From Duganella sp. SG902 (GTDB lineage: Bacteria > Pseudomonadota > Gammaproteobacteria > Burkholderiales > Burkholderiaceae_D): a DNA stretch of 64,000 nucleotides. Both the position numbers and the translations under genes were made by a program. The stretch's first letter is position 1. Every line of letters starts with the position of its first letter. This document shows, in pieces, positions 17,915 through 26,911 of the stretch. The stretch is taken from NCBI RefSeq assembly GCF_013376005.1, contig NZ_JABMJK010000004.1, forward strand, positions 542,858-606,857. The letters are read 5' to 3'. The notes under the pieces are model-generated. The model did no database searches. It saw only the letters and a list, made by a program, of their open reading frames with translations, and had not been told where the DNA came from.

Positions 17915-18007
17915 CTTTGTTGCCCCATGGGATTAGTGTGGCTGCTATGCCACGTTAATGCAAAGTGGTATGTGTTCGGCTCACAACATATGAAAAAAAT
18001 ATTCAAA

Positions 18008-18037
18008 TTGGTAGTGTTCTGGTATTGGACTGGAGTA
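18008..18037 (+). promoter_or_regulatory. NagQ-type operator cluster 2
   Basis: Again three half-sites with 11-base period: TTGGTAGT (18008), CTGGTATT (18019) and CTGGAGTAT (18030). It lies 128 bases before the TonB receptor start, probably at its promoter, since TATATT at 18036-18041 is a possible -10. Confidence 0.6.
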
Positions 18038-18164
18038 TATTTGAGTAAGTGGTTTTGAAGTGGTTGCAAAAAAAGGGATCTGTGGGAGGTTGCGGCGGCA
18101 ACGCCCGCGTGAAGGTCCACGTTAAAACTGAAGGCTGAGAAGCCAGCAAATCAAGGGAGAGCAT

Positions 18165-20852
18165 ATGAAGGGGAATTCCACGGTAGCGGTCCACGCCAGC
18201 GCGACTGGCCGCATGACGCCTATCGCCGCGGCGGTCGCGGTACTGGCCATGGGCATGGCCATGTCGGCGCAGGCGCAGGAGGCCGCGAGTCCAGAGAACG
18301 TGGTGACGGTGACGGGTATGCGCGCATCCCTGCAGCAGTCGTTGAACCAGAAGCGCAACGCCGAGTCGCTGGTGGAGGTGATCACCGCCGAAGACATCGG
18401 CAAGATGCCGGACAAGAACGTGGCCGACTCGCTGTCGCGGGTGGCCGGCGTGACCACCACCAGCGCCGGCTCGGCCGAGGGTTCGTTCGGCGAGAACGAG
18501 CACGTGCAGCTGCGCGGCATGCTGTCGCAACTGACCCTGACCACGCTCAACGGCCACACCGTGTCGAGCGGCGACTGGTACGGTCCGAACATCGCCGCCG
18601 GCGGCCGCAGCGTGTCGTACACCTTGCTGCCTTCGGACCTGGTGGGCCGCATCGTGGTGCACAAATCGTCGCAGGCCGACCTGACCGAAGGCGGCGCCGC
18701 CGGCACCGTGGATATCCAGACCCGTCGTCCGCTCGAATTCAAGGAGCGCCTGACCACCTCGGCCTCGCTGGAAGCGGCCTACTCCAGCGCCGCCAAGTCG
18801 ACCGACCCGTCGGTGTCGGCGCTGGTCAACTGGAAGAATGACGACAACACCTTCGGCATCCTGGCCCAGGTGTTCTCGCAAACCCGCAAGCTGCAGCGCG
18901 CCGGTTCGGAAGGCGTGTGGTGGGACAAGACCGGCGCCACCTATCCGGATCCCGCGCTGGCCAACAAGAACATCAGCCTGCTGAGCGGCGCGGTGCTGTT
19001 CGAGCAGGAGCGCAAGCGCCAGGGCGGCTATGTGGAAGCGCAGTGGAAACCGCAAAGCAATGTCACGCTGGACCTGTCGGCCTTCCTGTCGACCGTCGAC
19101 GCCAAGAACTACAACACCAACTACATGGCCGACACCATCAACGCCGTCAATGGCCCGGGCTGGAACGGCGTGGCCGTGCGGCCGACCGGCGCGGCCACCG
19201 TGTCGGGCAACACCATCACCTCGATCTTCTTTGACAAGAACGCGTTCGGCGCCAGCTCGGCCGGCGCCTTCTCGGTGGTGGAGGACGTGGCCGCGCGCCC
19301 GGACGCCAAGACCGACTCCAAGTTCGTCAACCTGGACGCCAAGTGGGTGGTCAATCCCGACCTGACCGTGAACGGCAAGCTGGGTCACACCACCGGCTCG
19401 GGCAAGACCAAGGACGTCGGCTTTGAGGTGCTGAGCGGCTGGAACCAGGGGGCGGGCTACTCGCTGACCTCGGACGGCATCTTCGTGCTGAACGTGCCGG
19501 GCGGCGACAAGTTTGTGAAGGCCGGCGGCGGCATCGGCGGCTGGGGCAGCTACAGCGAGTCCACCGACAAGGAAACCTACGGCCAGGTGGACGCCGACCT
19601 GAAACTCGAGTCGAGCCTGGTGCCGTCGCTGAAATTCGGCGCGCGCTTCGCCAAGCACGAACGCCAGCTGACCAAGCTGGCGATGACGCTGGGCGCCGGC
19701 GCCGCGGACGAGGGGCAGATTCCGGACAGCGCGATCGGCAACTACGACGCCAACTGGTACGGCAACTTGCCGGTGAACCCGACCCCGGGCTTCCGTCCAT
19801 TCAAGATCAGCAACGACTACGTCGCTTCCTGGGTGGCCAAGTACGCCAACTTCAACACCCACGCCTACCAGCAGGAATTCGACATCAAGGAAGACGCCAC
19901 GGCGGCCTACCTGATGGCCAACCTGCAGCCGAGCGAGATGGTCAGCGGCAACGCCGGCGTGCGCGTGGTGCGCACCAAGATGGATATCGAAGCCTACCTG
20001 CCGGGCGGCGCGCCAAGCTACTCGCAAAGCTTCACCGACGTGTTGCCCAGCCTGAACCTGCGCGCCGACTTCAGCAAGGACCTGATCGCCCGCTTCGCCG
20101 TCAACCGCGGCATGTCGCGTCCGGAGTTCGGCCAGCTGGCCGGCAACGACCTGCAGGACCTGCAGCACACCGGCGTGGGCAGCAACCCCTACCTGAAGCC
20201 GATCCGCAGCAACAACCTGGACCTGAGCGTGGAATGGTACTTCGCGCCGAAGGCCTTGCTGTCGCTGGGCATCTTCCACAGCAAGCTGGATGGCATCATC
20301 GCCTACGGCCACAGCATCCTGCCGTACGCCGATGCCTCCAAGGCCGGCGTGATCGCCAACTATGACATCTCGGCGCCGATCAACACCGACGGCCGCCTGA
20401 ATGGCCTCGCGGCGGCGTATGAGCAGAACATCTGGGGTGGCTTCGGTCTGTCGGCCAACTACACCTACGCCGACGGCAAGCAAACCAGCAAGCTGGCGAG
20501 CGGCACCTGCAACGGCAAGGCGGGCGAGGACTGCACGCTGTACGGCACCTCGAAGAACTCGTACAACACCGGCGCCTACTATGAGGACGAGCGTTTCAGC
20601 GCGCGCGTCAGCTACAGCCGCCGTTCGACCTACAAGCTGGGCAACCGCGGCGGCGCCGACTACTTCCAGAGCGCCAACGGTTCGCTGAACCTGTCCTTGA
20701 ACTACAACGTGAACAAGAACATCACGTTGACGGTCGAGGCGCAGAACCTGAACGACCCGCTGCTGACCGTGTACAAGACCGACACCACGCAGATCGCCGG
20801 CGTGTACAAGAACGGCAAGACCATCTACGGCGGCCTGCGTCTCAAGTACTAA
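18165..20852 (+). CDS. TonB-dependent receptor, probable chitooligosaccharide uptake
   Basis: 895 residues: signal peptide ending 'AMSAQAQEA', plug domain ('VVTVTGMRASLQQSLNQKR', 'VITAEDIGKMPDKNVADSLS', 'VQLRGM') and a long beta-barrel closing with 'TIYGGLRLKY', an aromatic-ending outer-membrane C-terminus. The 'TGMRASLQQSLNQKRN' opening is typical of the sugar-uptake branch of TonB receptors found in Xanthomonas, Caulobacter and Duganella-like species. Preceded by two GntR operator clusters and followed by chitinase and NagX, so the likely cargo is chitin oligomers or GlcNAc. Substrate is inferred from context. A terminator follows directly. Confidence 0.88.
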   Translation: MKGNSTVAVHASATGRMTPIAAAVAVLAMGMAMSAQAQEAASPENVVTVTGMRASLQQSLNQKRNAESLVEVITAEDIGKMPDKNVADSLSRVAGVTTTSAGSAEGSFGENEHVQLRGMLSQLTLTTLNGHTVSSGDWYGPNIAAGGRSVSYTLLPSDLVGRIVVHKSSQADLTEGGAAGTVDIQTRRPLEFKERLTTSASLEAAYSSAAKSTDPSVSALVNWKNDDNTFGILAQVFSQTRKLQRAGSEGVWWDKTGATYPDPALANKNISLLSGAVLFEQERKRQGGYVEAQWKPQSNVTLDLSAFLSTVDAKNYNTNYMADTINAVNGPGWNGVAVRPTGAATVSGNTITSIFFDKNAFGASSAGAFSVVEDVAARPDAKTDSKFVNLDAKWVVNPDLTVNGKLGHTTGSGKTKDVGFEVLSGWNQGAGYSLTSDGIFVLNVPGGDKFVKAGGGIGGWGSYSESTDKETYGQVDADLKLESSLVPSLKFGARFAKHERQLTKLAMTLGAGAADEGQIPDSAIGNYDANWYGNLPVNPTPGFRPFKISNDYVASWVAKYANFNTHAYQQEFDIKEDATAAYLMANLQPSEMVSGNAGVRVVRTKMDIEAYLPGGAPSYSQSFTDVLPSLNLRADFSKDLIARFAVNRGMSRPEFGQLAGNDLQDLQHTGVGSNPYLKPIRSNNLDLSVEWYFAPKALLSLGIFHSKLDGIIAYGHSILPYADASKAGVIANYDISAPINTDGRLNGLAAAYEQNIWGGFGLSANYTYADGKQTSKLASGTCNGKAGEDCTLYGTSKNSYNTGAYYEDERFSARVSYSRRSTYKLGNRGGADYFQSANGSLNLSLNYNVNKNITLTVEAQNLNDPLLTVYKTDTTQIAGVYKNGKTIYGGLRLKY

Positions 20853-20876
20853 TCTTCATTGTGTAGCTGGTCTTCG

Positions 20877-20904
20877 GGCCGCCGGCAACGGCGGCCTTTT
20901 TTTT
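20877..20904 (+). terminator. Terminator after the TonB receptor
   Basis: GGCCGCCG (20877-20884), loop GCAA, CGGCGGCC (20889-20896), then eight T. Placed between the receptor and the chitinase, it may attenuate rather than fully separate them, since no obvious promoter lies in the 23 bases left before the chitinase start. Confidence 0.85.
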
Positions 20905-20927
20905 ATGTGAACGAGAGGAGCATCGCA

Positions 20928-21881
20928 GTGCACCGTTTTCTGAAATTCCTGCCGGCGCTGCTGGCCTGCCTGTGCGCCGGCGCGCTGGCCGCGCCGTCGG
21001 TGCTGTACAGTCCCTACAAACATCTGGCGATCGACAGCGGCGTGCCGGCGCCGTACGTGAAGGGCGGGGCGCTGACCTGGGCCTTTGCCAGCGGCGAATG
21101 CGGCAGCGAGGTGTGGGGCCGACAAAGCGCGCAGCAGGTGGCCGACAGCCATGTCGCCGCGTTTGTGCAGGCCGGCGTCGATTATGTGGTTTCCACCGGC
21201 GGCCAGGGCGCGGTGTTCACCTGCGCCAGCGATGAGGGCATGGAGCGCTTCATCGCCCGCTACCAGTCGCCACGGCTGATTGGCATCGACTTCGACATCG
21301 AGGAGGGGCAGAACGAGCAGCAGATCAACTCCCTGGCCGAGCGCGCGGCGGCGGCTCAACAGCGCCATCCGGGTCTGCGCTTCAGCTTTACCATCGCCAC
21401 CCACGCGGCCTCCGACGGCAGCCAGTTGAGCCTCAACGCCACCGGCGAGATGGTGCTGAAGGCGGCGCGCGGCAGCGGCTTGCGCGACTATGCGCTCAAC
21501 CTGATGGTGATGGATTACGGCCCCGCCACCCGTGCCAACTGCGTGGTGCGCAAGGGCCGCTGTGACATGGGACGCTCGGCGATCCAGGCCGCGCGCAATG
21601 TGCATGCCAAATACGGCGTGCCGCTGGAGCAGATCGAGCTGACGGTGATGATCGGCGTGAACGACGTGCTGGAAAACGTCTTCACACTGGACGACGCGCG
21701 CACGGTGACGGCGGCGGTGCGCCGCATGAAGCTGGCGGGCTTGCATTTCTGGTCGCTGGACCGTGACCAGCCTTGCAGCGCGGCCAGCGGCGCCACCGGC
21801 ACCGCCGATGCGCGCTGCAACGGCATGAAGCAGGTGCCGGCTGGCGCCTATCTGCGGGCCTTGTCCGGAGAGGGGCGATGA
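20928..21881 (+). CDS. GH18 chitinase-like glycosidase, secreted
   Basis: 317 residues. Signal peptide 'FLPALLACLCAGALAAPS'; the GH18 catalytic motif appears as 'LIGIDFDIEEG' (DxDxE with catalytic E125), with 'DYVVSTGGQG' as the upstream SxGG motif and 'GLHFWSLDRDQPC' near the end. A short single-domain enzyme without a chitin-binding module, so likely a periplasmic enzyme acting on imported oligomers. The start is GTG at 20928, with GAGGAG seven bases upstream; no ATG fits. Its stop overlaps the ATG of nagX (ATGA). Confidence 0.85.
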   Translation: MHRFLKFLPALLACLCAGALAAPSVLYSPYKHLAIDSGVPAPYVKGGALTWAFASGECGSEVWGRQSAQQVADSHVAAFVQAGVDYVVSTGGQGAVFTCASDEGMERFIARYQSPRLIGIDFDIEEGQNEQQINSLAERAAAAQQRHPGLRFSFTIATHAASDGSQLSLNATGEMVLKAARGSGLRDYALNLMVMDYGPATRANCVVRKGRCDMGRSAIQAARNVHAKYGVPLEQIELTVMIGVNDVLENVFTLDDARTVTAAVRRMKLAGLHFWSLDRDQPCSAASGATGTADARCNGMKQVPAGAYLRALSGEGR

Positions 21882-22990
21882 CCGGGCGGCGTCGTTACCT
21901 GTCGCTGGACGTGCTGCGCGGCCTGACGGTGGCGCTGATGATCGTGGTGAACACGCCGGGCGACGGCAGCCAGGCCTACGCTCCGTTGCTGCACGCGGCA
22001 TGGCACGGCTTCACGCTGACCGACTGGGTGTTTCCCACCTTCCTGTTCGCGGTCGGCAACGCGCTGGCCTTCGTGCTGCCCGGCTACGCCGCACAGGGGC
22101 GCGCCGTGGTCCTGTCGCGCATCGCCAAACGCAGCGCGCTGATCTTCCTGCTTGGCTTCCTGCTGTACTGGTTCCCGTTCTTCACCAGCGACAGCGCCGG
22201 CGGCTGGATGCTGTCGCCGCTGGACCATACGCGCATTCCCGGCGTGCTGCAAAGAATAGGCTTGTGCTTCGGCCTCGCCTCGCTGGTGCTGTACTTCTGG
22301 GGACAGCGTGGCGGCTGGTGGTTCTGCCTTGCCGCCTTGCCGGCCTACTGGGTGCTGATGGCCGCGTTTGGCGACTACACGCTGGCGGGCAACGCCGGCC
22401 GCCAGCTGGACCTGTGGCTGCTGGGCAAACATCACCTGTACCACGGCGAGGGCATCGCCTTCGATCCGGAGGGCGTGCTGGGCACCTTGCCGGCCACGGT
22501 CAATGTGATTGCCGGGTACTTCGCCGGCCATCTGCTGATCACGCGCGGCCATGGCCGCGATACCCTGGCCAGGCTGGCGCTGGCGGGCGGCGCCTGCGTG
22601 GTGCTGGCGCTGTGCTGGAACAGCGTCTTCCCGATCAACAAAAAGCTGTGGACCAGTTCCTATGTGCTGCTGACGGTTGGGCTGGATTTGTGGCTGCTGC
22701 CATTGCTGGTGTGGCTTATCGAAGTGCGCGGTGCGCGGCGCGGCACCTATTTCTTTGAGGTGCTGGGCAAGAACACGCTGTTTATCTACCTGCTGTCGGA
22801 AGTGGCGGTGGTGGTGCTGCAGCGGCTCACGATAGGCGGCAGGGATGGCTACAGCTGGCTGTACGCCACGCTGTTCCAGGGATGGGCGCCGCCGCAAGCC
22901 AGCTCGCTGCTGTTCGCGGTGGCGTTCATGCTGATGTGCTGGACGGTGGGCTGGATCATGGACCGGCGCGGCATCTACGTGAAGGTGTGA
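21878..22990 (+). CDS. nagX: NagX-type membrane protein (DUF5009/HGSNAT-like)
   Basis: 370 residues, about ten hydrophobic helices. Begins 'RYLSLDVLRGLTVALMIVVN' and continues 'HGFTLTDWVFPTFLFAVGNA', characteristic of the heparan-alpha-glucosaminide acetyltransferase-like/DUF5009 family, the bacterial members of which (NagX) occur in GlcNAc clusters. Acts in the inner membrane; transport of glucosamine or acetyl transfer to it have both been proposed for the family. Translationally coupled to the chitinase. Confidence 0.82.
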   Translation: MTGRRRYLSLDVLRGLTVALMIVVNTPGDGSQAYAPLLHAAWHGFTLTDWVFPTFLFAVGNALAFVLPGYAAQGRAVVLSRIAKRSALIFLLGFLLYWFPFFTSDSAGGWMLSPLDHTRIPGVLQRIGLCFGLASLVLYFWGQRGGWWFCLAALPAYWVLMAAFGDYTLAGNAGRQLDLWLLGKHHLYHGEGIAFDPEGVLGTLPATVNVIAGYFAGHLLITRGHGRDTLARLALAGGACVVLALCWNSVFPINKKLWTSSYVLLTVGLDLWLLPLLVWLIEVRGARRGTYFFEVLGKNTLFIYLLSEVAVVVLQRLTIGGRDGYSWLYATLFQGWAPPQASSLLFAVAFMLMCWTVGWIMDRRGIYVKV

Positions 22991-23001
22991 GGTGAAAAAA
23001 A

Positions 23002-23025
23002 AGCCAGCTGGGAAGCTGGCTTTTT
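23002..23025. terminator. Bidirectional terminator between nagX and the TPR gene
   Basis: AGCCAGCT (23002-23009), loop GGGA, AGCTGGCT (23014-23021) with an A-run on the left and T-run on the right, so it serves both convergent genes. Confidence 0.85.
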
Positions 23026-23028
23026 GCA

Positions 23029-24336
23029 TTACTTGGCTTCGGCGGCGCCGATTTTCGGGCCGGTCTGGTACATGATCCAGTAGCGGGCCAGGTCGGCGCG
23101 CGGGTCGGTGCCGGCCGCCAGAGGTTTCAGCACCTCCAGCGATTCATCCTTCTTGCCGGCCATGGCCAGGGCGTAGCCCAGGCGCAGCTTGGCGTCTTCA
23201 GGATTCTTGGACACGCCCTTGGCGATACCTTGCTTCATCAGGTCGATCCCTTTGTCGTACTGGCCCAGGGTCACATAGTTGTAGCCCAGGTTGACCAGGC
23301 CGACGCCGTCCTTCGACTTTTGCGCGGCCGGGATGCCGCTGTCGATGTTCTTGGCGTCGTCCGCCGCGCCCTTGTTGGCGGTGGCCTTGATTTTTTCCAG
23401 CGCGGCCTTGTCCTTGCCGGCCGGGATGCCGCTTGGGTAGCCCTTGTCCATGGCGATCTTGGCTTCGGTGAAGAAGCCGCCCAGGTTGGCCAGTTCGGCT
23501 TGTTCGGCGTAGTCCTCAGGCTCCATCTTCGACGGCACGGTCACCGCTTTCAGGCGCACCAGGTCCAGGTCCAGACGGTTGTTGTAGGTCTTCTTGCCGC
23601 GGGTGCGGTTCAGCAGGTCGTTCCAGTAGTCCTCGGTCGGATAGTAGCGCGCCAGCTCTTCCACGGCTTGCAGATACAGCTCGTTGTCCTTGGTCTTGAT
23701 GCCGACGTTACCCAGCAGGTTCAGGGTATCCTTCGGCGGCACGGTGCCGGCCTGCTTGGCTTCGGCGATGTCCTTCAGCACTTCGGTCTTGGTGGTGGCG
23801 AAGTCGTTCTTCAGGAAATAGGAACGGATGATGAACTGGCGCTGCTTCTTGGTGTCGCCCGACTCGGCGCCATAACGCTCGAACCACTTGATGGCGTTGT
23901 CGAAGTCTTTCAGGCCGCTGTAGTAGATGGTGCCGATGGCGTCGATGAAGCGCAGCTTGTTTTCCTGCGGCAGACGGCCCGATTCGATCATCGCGGTCAG
24001 GCCCTTGATGGTCAGTTCGTTGTTGCCCGAGGCCTGGCCCAGTTGCACGCGCATCTGGTTCAGCACGAAGTCTTCGTACGGGGTCAGGTTGGGCATGGCC
24101 GCAGCCTGGTCGATACGGCTCTGGAATTCAGTGTAGTTCTTGGCGTCCAGCAGAGGTTTGGTCTGTGCCGGGTCGATCAGCTTGTAGATTTCCGGGCGCA
24201 CGGTGTCTTTCGGCGCTTCCGGTGCTTTCTTTTCTTCCGCGGCGTGGACCGGGGCCATGCCCATGATGGCCGGGGCGGCGTTCAGGCCAATGGCGGCCAA
24301 CAGCAGGCTGATACGAGCAAGACGAGTATGGGACAT
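23029..24336 (-). CDS. Secreted tetratricopeptide-like repeat protein
   Basis: 435 residues. Signal peptide ending near 'GMAPVHAAEEKK', then an all-helical region with TPR-like units ('TIYYSGLKDFDNAIKWFERYG', 'LVNLGYNYVTLGQYDKGIDL', 'AKLRLGYALAMAGKKDESLEVL'). Probably a periplasmic scaffold; no enzymatic motif is visible. ATG at 24336 follows GAAGGATAACC. It lies at the edge of the GlcNAc locus, convergent with nagX, but nothing ties it to that pathway. Confidence 0.8.
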   Translation of the reverse strand: MSHTRLARISLLLAAIGLNAAPAIMGMAPVHAAEEKKAPEAPKDTVRPEIYKLIDPAQTKPLLDAKNYTEFQSRIDQAAAMPNLTPYEDFVLNQMRVQLGQASGNNELTIKGLTAMIESGRLPQENKLRFIDAIGTIYYSGLKDFDNAIKWFERYGAESGDTKKQRQFIIRSYFLKNDFATTKTEVLKDIAEAKQAGTVPPKDTLNLLGNVGIKTKDNELYLQAVEELARYYPTEDYWNDLLNRTRGKKTYNNRLDLDLVRLKAVTVPSKMEPEDYAEQAELANLGGFFTEAKIAMDKGYPSGIPAGKDKAALEKIKATANKGAADDAKNIDSGIPAAQKSKDGVGLVNLGYNYVTLGQYDKGIDLMKQGIAKGVSKNPEDAKLRLGYALAMAGKKDESLEVLKPLAAGTDPRADLARYWIMYQTGPKIGAAEAK

Positions 24337-24410
24337 GGTTATCCTTCTATCAAACATATTAGGGATGTAAACCCGCGTATTGTTACACAAAACCGGTTGG
24401 AACTCCGAAT

Positions 24411-25508
24411 TCAACCGTGTTGCAGTGCATGGCCTTCGGCGTTAAACAGCAGGCAGCGCGACGGCGGCAGATGGACGCGCGTCTGGCCGCCCGTGTGCAG
24501 CGACGCCGCCTCGGCGCCTTGCTTCACGGCGATCATGCCGGGCAGGCCGGCCAGCGTGGTGTACACGATGGATTGGTCGCCCAGGTACTCAACGTGGCCG
24601 ACCGCCACTTGGATGACATTCTCCTCATGCTGCGGTGCAGCGACGAAAAGATGCTCGGCGCGGACGCCCAGCGTGACCTGCTCGCCGGGAGCGGCGCCGG
24701 TCACGCCGTCGACGTGCACGATGGCGCCGTCGGGCAGCCGCACCGACACCCGCGCCGCGCCCGTCGCGACGACTTCGGCGGGGATGAAATTCATCTTCGG
24801 CGTGCCGAGGAAGCCGGCCACGAACAGGTTGGCCGGCGCGTTGTACAGCTGGTGCGGCGTACCCACCTGCTCGATGCGGCCGCCGTTGAAGACCACGATG
24901 CGCTGGCCCAGCGTCATCGCCTCCACCTGGTCGTGCGTCACGTAGATCATGGTGGTTTTCAGTTCGCCGTGCAGACGGCTCAGTTCCACCCGCATCTGCA
25001 CGCGCAGGCTGGCGTCGAGGTTGGAGAGCGGCTCGTCGAACAAAAACACCTCCGGCTTGCGCACGATGGCGCGGCCGATCGCCACACGCTGGCGTTGGCC
25101 GCCGGACAGCTCCTTCGGTTTGCGCCTGAGCAGCGGGGCGATTTGCAGGATGTCCGCCGCGCGCTCCACGGCGGCCCGCACCTCGGCCGCCTTGTGGCCG
25201 GCCAGCTTGAGGGCGAACGCCATGTTCTCGTACACCGTCATGTGCGGGTAGAGCGCATAGGACTGGAACACCATGGCCAGCTTGCGCTGTGCCGGCGCGA
25301 CGTCGTTGGCCAGCACGCCGCCGATGCGCAGGGTGCCGCCGCTGATGGTTTCCAGGCCGGCGATCATGCGCAGCAGGGTGGACTTGCCGCAGCCTGAGGG
25401 GCCGACGAACACCATGAACTCGCCATCCGCGATATCGAGGTCGATGCCGTGGATGACGGGCGTCTTGTCGTAATGCTTGACGATGTTGTGGAGACTGACG
25501 CTGGCCAT
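24411..25508 (-). CDS. Sugar ABC transporter ATPase (UgpC/MalK type)
   Basis: 365 residues. ATPase domain with Walker A 'GPSGCGKST', Q-loop 'VFQSYALYPHMTVYENMAF', signature 'LSGGQRQRVAIGRAI', Walker B 'VFLFDEPLSNLDASLR' and switch 'YVTHDQVEAMTLGQR'; the C-terminal TOBE/OB domain follows ('GTPKMNFIPAEV', 'VTLGVRAEHLF', 'YLGDQSIVYTTL'). Energises a CUT1-type sugar importer. The only permeases and binding protein in the window lie about 3 kb upstream in the same operon (28399-31489), separated by nagZ, a REP element and an MFS gene. It starts two bases after the MFS stop. Confidence 0.92.
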   Translation of the reverse strand: MASVSLHNIVKHYDKTPVIHGIDLDIADGEFMVFVGPSGCGKSTLLRMIAGLETISGGTLRIGGVLANDVAPAQRKLAMVFQSYALYPHMTVYENMAFALKLAGHKAAEVRAAVERAADILQIAPLLRRKPKELSGGQRQRVAIGRAIVRKPEVFLFDEPLSNLDASLRVQMRVELSRLHGELKTTMIYVTHDQVEAMTLGQRIVVFNGGRIEQVGTPHQLYNAPANLFVAGFLGTPKMNFIPAEVVATGAARVSVRLPDGAIVHVDGVTGAAPGEQVTLGVRAEHLFVAAPQHEENVIQVAVGHVEYLGDQSIVYTTLAGLPGMIAVKQGAEAASLHTGGQTRVHLPPSRCLLFNAEGHALQHG

Positions 25509-25510
25509 GC

Positions 25511-26815
25511 TTATCCCGCGTGGGCGGCCTGCGGCGCCGCCGTTTCTTCCTGCGGCTGCGGGCGCGCCGTCATCGGAATGATCTGCGACAGCACCGCCAC
25601 CGGTATCGCCGACAGCATCACCCAGATGAAGAAGTGCTGATATCCCAGCGCGATCTGGATATCGCCGCTGAACAGCTTGAACAGCACAGAACCCAATTGC
25701 ATGATGCCAGTGGCGAACGCGTAGTGCGCGGTCTGGAACTTGCCCGGCGCGACCACCTGCATCATGTACAGGATCAGGCCGACGAAGCCGAAGCCATAGC
25801 CGAACATTTCCACGCTGAGCGCCGCGCCGATGATGGACAGGTCGGTCGGCTGGAAGGTGGACAGCAGGTAGAAGGCGACGTTCGGCAGGTTGACCGCGAG
25901 GATCAGCCACAGGATGGCGCGCTTGAGGCTCAGCCACGAGGTGAAGTAGCCGCCGGCGATGGAGCCGACCAGGAAGGCCACGGTGCCGACGGTGCCGTAC
26001 ACGGCGCCCACCTCGGCGGTACTCAGGCCAAGCCCGCCGAGTTGGCGCGCCTCGCGCAGGAACAGCGGGCCGATGGACTGCACTTGCGCCTCGCCGGCAC
26101 GGAACAGGATGATAAAGACGATCGAGACCCAGATGCCTGGTTTCTTGAAGAATTCCACAATCACTTCCCACAGCGTGCGGGCGATGGCTTTAGCGTTGGT
26201 GTCCTCGCTGGCTTTATTTTGCGCCAGCGGCAGTGCCCAGCGGTTGTACAGGCCAAGAGCGATCATCATGGCGCCGAGGATGCAGAAGCAGATGGTCCAT
26301 GCCGGCACCACGCCCAGGGTTTTTTCGAAGTGGCCGGCCAGCAGCAGCAGGCCGCCGGTGGTGAAGAATTTGGCGGCGTTGAAGAATGTGCCGGTCCAGC
26401 CGGCGTATTGCGCCTGTCCTTTTTCATCGAGGCTGGTGATGTACAAGCCGTCGCAGGAGATGTCGTGGGTGGCGGAGGCGATGCCGACCAGTGCCAGCAT
26501 CGCCAGGCTGGCGGCGAACCAGAACGGCGCCTGCAGCGCCAGCGCAACGCCGCCGAGGCACAAGCCGCCGAACACCTGCAAGAAGGTGACCACCAGCTTT
26601 TTGCTTGGCGCCAGTTCGAGGAAGGGACTCCACAACGGCTTGAGCGCCCACGGCAAGCCAATCAAGGCGATCCAGTGATTCAACTCGTCGTTGGGTACGC
26701 CCATGCTTTTCAACATCTGGCTGGCGACGATGGCGACGGCAAAGTAGGGCAGGCCTTGCGCGAGGTACAGGCTGGGCACCCAGAGCTTGGGATTGCGGAT
26801 TTGGTTGTTGTCCAT
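25511..26815 (-). CDS. AmpG-like MFS permease
   Basis: 434 residues with about twelve hydrophobic helices. 'LWVPSLYLAQGLPYFAVAI' and 'WIALIGLPWALKPLWSPFLE' are typical of the AmpG/acetyl-CoA-transporter-like branch of the major facilitator superfamily, whose AmpG members import GlcNAc-anhydromuropeptides. Its place next to a GH3 hexosaminidase suggests transport of GlcNAc-containing saccharides or muropeptides; this is context, not proof. It gives the operon a second inner-membrane route besides the ABC importer. Confidence 0.82.
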   Translation of the reverse strand: MDNNQIRNPKLWVPSLYLAQGLPYFAVAIVASQMLKSMGVPNDELNHWIALIGLPWALKPLWSPFLELAPSKKLVVTFLQVFGGLCLGGVALALQAPFWFAASLAMLALVGIASATHDISCDGLYITSLDEKGQAQYAGWTGTFFNAAKFFTTGGLLLLAGHFEKTLGVVPAWTICFCILGAMMIALGLYNRWALPLAQNKASEDTNAKAIARTLWEVIVEFFKKPGIWVSIVFIILFRAGEAQVQSIGPLFLREARQLGGLGLSTAEVGAVYGTVGTVAFLVGSIAGGYFTSWLSLKRAILWLILAVNLPNVAFYLLSTFQPTDLSIIGAALSVEMFGYGFGFVGLILYMMQVVAPGKFQTAHYAFATGIMQLGSVLFKLFSGDIQIALGYQHFFIWVMLSAIPVAVLSQIIPMTARPQPQEETAAPQAAHAG

Positions 26816-26836
26816 GCTGTGTTATCTCCACCAGCT

Positions 26837-26898
26837 CGTCATTCCCGCGCAGGCGGGAATCCATGCTGAGTATGGGTTCCCGCCTGCGCGGGAACGAC
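26837..26898. repeat. REP element, copy 2
   Basis: CGTCATTCCCGCGCAGGCGG ... CCGCCTGCGCGGGAACGAC with ATCCATGCTGAGTATGGG in the middle; differs from copy 1 at only a few bases. It fills the gap between the GH3 gene and the MFS gene within the nag operon. Confidence 0.85.
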
Positions 26899-26911
26899 GA
26901 TATCGTTTTAG